This document shows, piece by piece, positions 4,012-7,184 of a stretch of 7,184 bases of DNA. Every line of letters begins with the position of its first letter. Position 1 is the first letter of the stretch. The position numbers were made by a program, and so were the translations under genes. The notes under the pieces were generated by a model. That model was not told the origin of the DNA and made no database searches. It saw nothing but the letters and a program-made list of their open reading frames with translations. This stretch comes from DATGKD01 sp035294855 (GTDB lineage: Bacteria > Actinomycetota > Acidimicrobiia > Acidimicrobiales > UBA8190): positions 1-7,184 of the forward strand of contig DATGKD010000235.1 in assembly GCA_035294855.1 (NCBI GenBank). The letters run 5' to 3'.

Positions 4012-7000
4012 ATGACGCCAGTGCCCGTCTGCCCCACGTGCAAGTCCGACAACCCCGACAGCTTCCGGTTCTGTGGGAGCTGTGGCGCCGCCCTGACGCT
4101 CGCGGAGTGCCCGTCGTGCGGCTCGCCCAACGCACTCGGCCAGGGCTTCTGTGGCCAGTGCGGGTCCGCGCTGGAAGGCGCGCCGGTGCGCTCCGCGCTG
4201 GGCGTGCCCGAGGAGCGCAAGCTGGCGACCGTCCTGTTCGCGGATGTGGTGGGGTTCACGTCGCTGGCGGAGCGCACTGACGCCGAGGTCGTGGCGCGCA
4301 TGGTCGACACCGCCTTCCGGCGCCTGGGCGAAGTGGTCGCCGAGCACGGCGGGGTCGTCGACAAGTACATGGGCGATTCCGTCATGGCGGTGTTCGGCGT
4401 CCCGGTCGCCCACGACGACGACGCCGAGCGTGCCGTGGCGGCGGGCTTGGCCATGCGGGAGCTGACCGGGGACCTCGCCTTCTCCATCGGCATCAACTCG
4501 GGTGAGGTCATGGCCACCGCAGTCGGCGGTTCCGAGACGGTGACCGTGATCGGCGACACGGTCAACGTCGCCGCCCGCTTCGAGAAGGCCGCCGGGCCGG
4601 GCGAGGTCCTGTGCGGCCGCCTGACGGCCGAGCTCGTCGGGCGCCGAGTGATCTTCCGTGAGCGCCAGCCCGTGGTGCTGAAGGGCAAGCGCGAGCCGGT
4701 CGACGTGTTCGAAGCGGTGAGTTTGCGCGCCGGCGACGACGTGGGATCTCCCGCTGACGTGCCGCCGCTCATCGGGCGCGACGACGAGCTCGCCTTCCTC
4801 GTCGCCCAGTGGCGGCGGGTGCACGCCGATCGCCAATCGCGGGTGGTGCTCGTGTGCGGTGACGCCGGGTCGGGCAAGACGAGACTGGTCACCGAGCTCG
4901 TCGCCGTCGCTGGCATCGACGGCTCGGTGGTCCGTACGACCTATCCCTCCTACGGGGCCATCGGGGGCGTCCGTGTCGCGGCGGACGTCTTGCGCCAGCT
5001 CGGCCCGTCGACCGATGCCGAGGTCGACGCCAAGGTGCGATCCATCGCGGGCGACGTGGATCCGTCGTTGCTGGCGATCGACCCCGCCGGCATGGAGCAA
5101 GAGCAGGTGTGGGCATTCGGCCGGCTCCTCCAGGAGAAGGCCGCCGAACAGCCGATTCTCATGGTCGTGGACGACATGCACCACAGCGGGCCGCGCACGC
5201 TCGAAGTTCTCGGCGCGCTCACGGGGCGGACGAGCAGCACGGCCGTTCTCACCGTGCTCGCCGGTCGCAGCGACCCGGATCATTGGCTCGCCCACTTCCC
5301 CGGGGCGACGACCGTCCGGCTCGGGCCGCTCACCCGCTCCGACGCCGTCGCGCTGGCCGGCTCGCTCGTGTGCGATAAGCCCCTGGCCGCCGAGGCCGCC
5401 GAGTTCTTCGCCACCCGCGCCGCGGGCAACCCGCTGTACGTGCGGGAGCTCGTGGCGATGGCCAGGTCCCGCGGAGCGCTGGTCGACGAGGGCGAACGCT
5501 TGGGCCTGAAGGCCGATGCCGCCATCCCCGCCACGCTCCAGGCCTTGCTCGCCGCCCGTCTCGATGCCCTCGATCCCGAGCAGAAGCTGGTGTTCCAGCA
5601 TGTGTCGTTGCTCGGCGACGCCGCCGAACCCGCGCAGGTGGCCGCCTTGGGGTCGCCGGGCGCCGGCACCACGTTGGTCGCCCTGGCCGACGCGGGGTTG
5701 TTGCGACGGAGAGTGGACGGGCGCTTCGACACGGTGGACCCGCTGCTGCGCGAGGTCGCCTACGAGACCTTGCCGCGCGGAGTCCGCGGCGAGCTGCACC
5801 GGAGAGCGGCCGAGGTCGTCACCCGGCCCGAGGACCGCGCCCGTCATCTGGAGCGGGCCGTCGAGTTCGTCGGTGACGACGACGCACTCGTGTCCGAAGC
5901 CGCTGAGGGGCTCGCCCAGGCGGGCGAATTCCTCGTCGAGGCGTCGCGCCACGTCGACGGTATGCGGTTGCTCGAACGGGCGGTCGCGCTCGGGTGCCGG
6001 CGGCCCCGCGCGTTGCTCACGCTGGGACAGATCCAGGGCTTTTGCGGCAAGCAGGACGAGGCGCTCGTCACGCTTGCGCTCGTCGATGACGATCCCGCCG
6101 ACCCGGCCCTGGCCGTCGAGCGTGACCACGCCGCCGCCAACACGAGGACGTTCACCGACCCCGAGTGGGCCCTGCCTCGCCTGGAGTCGGCCGCCGAGCG
6201 GTGGCATGCGCTCGGCAACACGGTCAAGGAGGCGTGGGCGTACGCCAATGCGGGGGTGGCGTGCTTCTACCTGAGTCGCATGGACGAGGCGGGCGTGCGG
6301 CTCGAACGCGCGTTGAGCTTGTTCGAGCAAGCCGGCGACCGCGCCGGGGCCGTGTCCACCTCGTCGTTCATGTGCCTGGCCAAGCCCACGGACCGCCGTG
6401 TCGAGGGATGGCTGGCCAACGCCCTGGCGTTCGCCGACGAGGCCGGCGACCGCTCGCGACAGATCACCACCCTCACCACGTTGGCGTGGCACCACTTCTT
6501 CCGCTCGTTCTGCGGTCGTGGCGACGACATGGCCGACGCCGACAGGTTCGCCCGCCAGCTGGCCGAGCTGGCCGAGGAGCTCGGCGCAGACGACATGGCG
6601 ACGCAGGGCTGGAGCTTGCTCGTGTTCATGGCGCGTCTGTCGGGACGTCTCGACGAAGCCGCCGAGCATGTCGTCGCGCTGCAGCGCGTCCTCGGCAGCT
6701 CGAACCACGGGGTGGAGCCCTGGCTCGGCTGGGCGGCGACGTTCTCGGCCGCCATGGCGCGCGGCGCCTCGGGCGCCGCCCCGCCATTCCCGCCCGAGAG
6801 CTCGCCGGACCCCGTGCTCGGGATGGCCAGCGTGGTGGTGGAGGCCGAGCTCGTCCTGGCCGGCCGAGCCGAGGAGGCCCTGGTCCGCATGGACCGGTCC
6901 ACCTGGGACGCCCTCGGCCCCATCGGCCACCTTTCGGGAGTGACCTACGCGCTCGCGCTCGTGCTCGTCGGGCGAGGTGAGGAGGCGACGCCGGTGCTGG

Positions 7001-7184
7001 CCCGTGCCGCTCGGGCGGCGCGGGCGCTCGACGCGCCCGCGGCGTTGCGCGCGGTCGAGGCGCTCCAGGCCGAGATCACCGGCGACGTGGACGCCCTGCC
7101 CCCCGCCCCCGACGATCCGCGCGGCCTGAGCGATGCGCTCCTCCTGCGGGCGCGCGTCGTGTGCGGGGACGACGGCGCCCGCGG
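4012..7184 (+). CDS. Double zinc ribbon-class III nucleotide cyclase-AAA/STAND ATPase-helical repeat protein (partial, C-terminus missing)
   Basis: The frame is open for 1057 codons to the right edge. Residues 7-50 hold two zinc ribbons (Cys7/10/21/24 and Cys33/36/47/50). Residues about 68-235 form a class III cyclase domain that would make cAMP, or possibly cGMP, in the cytoplasm. Metal ligands are Asp78 (FADVVGFT) and Asp122 (DKYMGD), the purine-selecting Lys is Lys118, the partner position is Thr178, and the transition-state pair is Asn185 and Arg189 (TVNVAAR), so it looks catalytically complete. From PLIGRDDEL (252-260) an AAA_16/STAND-type ATPase begins, with Walker A GDAGSGKT (283-290), Walker B ILMVVDD (382-388) and GNPL (472-475). 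A helical region with TPR-like segments (for example 740-776) runs from about 595 onward. The domain order is known in actinobacteria and recalls soluble adenylyl cyclase. Any C-terminal output domain lies beyond the window. ATG 4012 is the only start between the TGA at 3973 and the first zinc-ligand Cys. Confidence 0.95.
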   Translation, partial: MTPVPVCPTCKSDNPDSFRFCGSCGAALTLAECPSCGSPNALGQGFCGQCGSALEGAPVRSALGVPEERKLATVLFADVVGFTSLAERTDAEVVARMVDTAFRRLGEVVAEHGGVVDKYMGDSVMAVFGVPVAHDDDAERAVAAGLAMRELTGDLAFSIGINSGEVMATAVGGSETVTVIGDTVNVAARFEKAAGPGEVLCGRLTAELVGRRVIFRERQPVVLKGKREPVDVFEAVSLRAGDDVGSPADVPPLIGRDDELAFLVAQWRRVHADRQSRVVLVCGDAGSGKTRLVTELVAVAGIDGSVVRTTYPSYGAIGGVRVAADVLRQLGPSTDAEVDAKVRSIAGDVDPSLLAIDPAGMEQEQVWAFGRLLQEKAAEQPILMVVDDMHHSGPRTLEVLGALTGRTSSTAVLTVLAGRSDPDHWLAHFPGATTVRLGPLTRSDAVALAGSLVCDKPLAAEAAEFFATRAAGNPLYVRELVAMARSRGALVDEGERLGLKADAAIPATLQALLAARLDALDPEQKLVFQHVSLLGDAAEPAQVAALGSPGAGTTLVALADAGLLRRRVDGRFDTVDPLLREVAYETLPRGVRGELHRRAAEVVTRPEDRARHLERAVEFVGDDDALVSEAAEGLAQAGEFLVEASRHVDGMRLLERAVALGCRRPRALLTLGQIQGFCGKQDEALVTLALVDDDPADPALAVERDHAAANTRTFTDPEWALPRLESAAERWHALGNTVKEAWAYANAGVACFYLSRMDEAGVRLERALSLFEQAGDRAGAVSTSSFMCLAKPTDRRVEGWLANALAFADEAGDRSRQITTLTTLAWHHFFRSFCGRGDDMADADRFARQLAELAEELGADDMATQGWSLLVFMARLSGRLDEAAEHVVALQRVLGSSNHGVEPWLGWAATFSAAMARGASGAAPPFPPESSPDPVLGMASVVVEAELVLAGRAEEALVRMDRSTWDALGPIGHLSGVTYALALVLVGRGEEATPVLARAARAARALDAPAALRAVEALQAEITGDVDALPPAPDDPRGLSDALLLRARVVCGDDGAR

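Noticed and set aside
3895..6930. Very long open frame (1011 codons) on the minus strand opposite the cyclase
   Set aside because: It is antisense to a protein with complete cyclase and P-loop motifs. Its translation is low-complexity Gly/Arg/Ala/His-rich with no family features, as expected when a high-GC gene with G/C third positions is read backwards.

Overview
The window is very GC-rich, with strong G/C bias at third codon positions, frequent GTG starts and dense coding. This suggests a high-GC actinobacterium (Actinomycetota; an acidimicrobial-type lineage is possible but cannot be proven from this DNA). No tRNA, rRNA, CRISPR array or insertion sequence was seen.

Layout. Two genes read leftward: a polytopic membrane protein that runs off the left edge (1-424, resembling GT-C/GT87-type glycosyltransferases) and, upstream of it, a four-TM protein with a large extracytoplasmic domain carrying an HExxE motif (519-1736). 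A 259-bp divergent intergenic region (1737-1995) separates these from three rightward genes: a classical short-chain dehydrogenase/reductase (1996-2790), an exported alpha/beta-hydrolase of the esterase D/antigen 85 type (2851-3933), and a very large signalling protein (4012 to the right edge, at least 1057 residues, no stop reached). The last is built as double zinc ribbon, class III nucleotide cyclase, AAA/STAND-type ATPase and a helical-repeat region.

The leftward pair probably forms one transcription unit with a cell-envelope theme. The rightward genes are close together (60 and 78 bp gaps), but each gap holds inverted or tandem repeats that could terminate or regulate, so co-transcription is uncertain. 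The link between SDR, esterase and cyclase is positional only.

The most interesting items are the cyclase-ATPase fusion, which has a Thr at the purine-selecting position (class IIIb-like); a 14-bp tandem repeat that runs through the esterase stop codon; an inverted repeat that covers the esterase start codon; and the membrane-anchored HExxE protein. I found no clear evidence of a wholly new multi-gene system. All five genes look like recognisable families, some in uncommon combinations.
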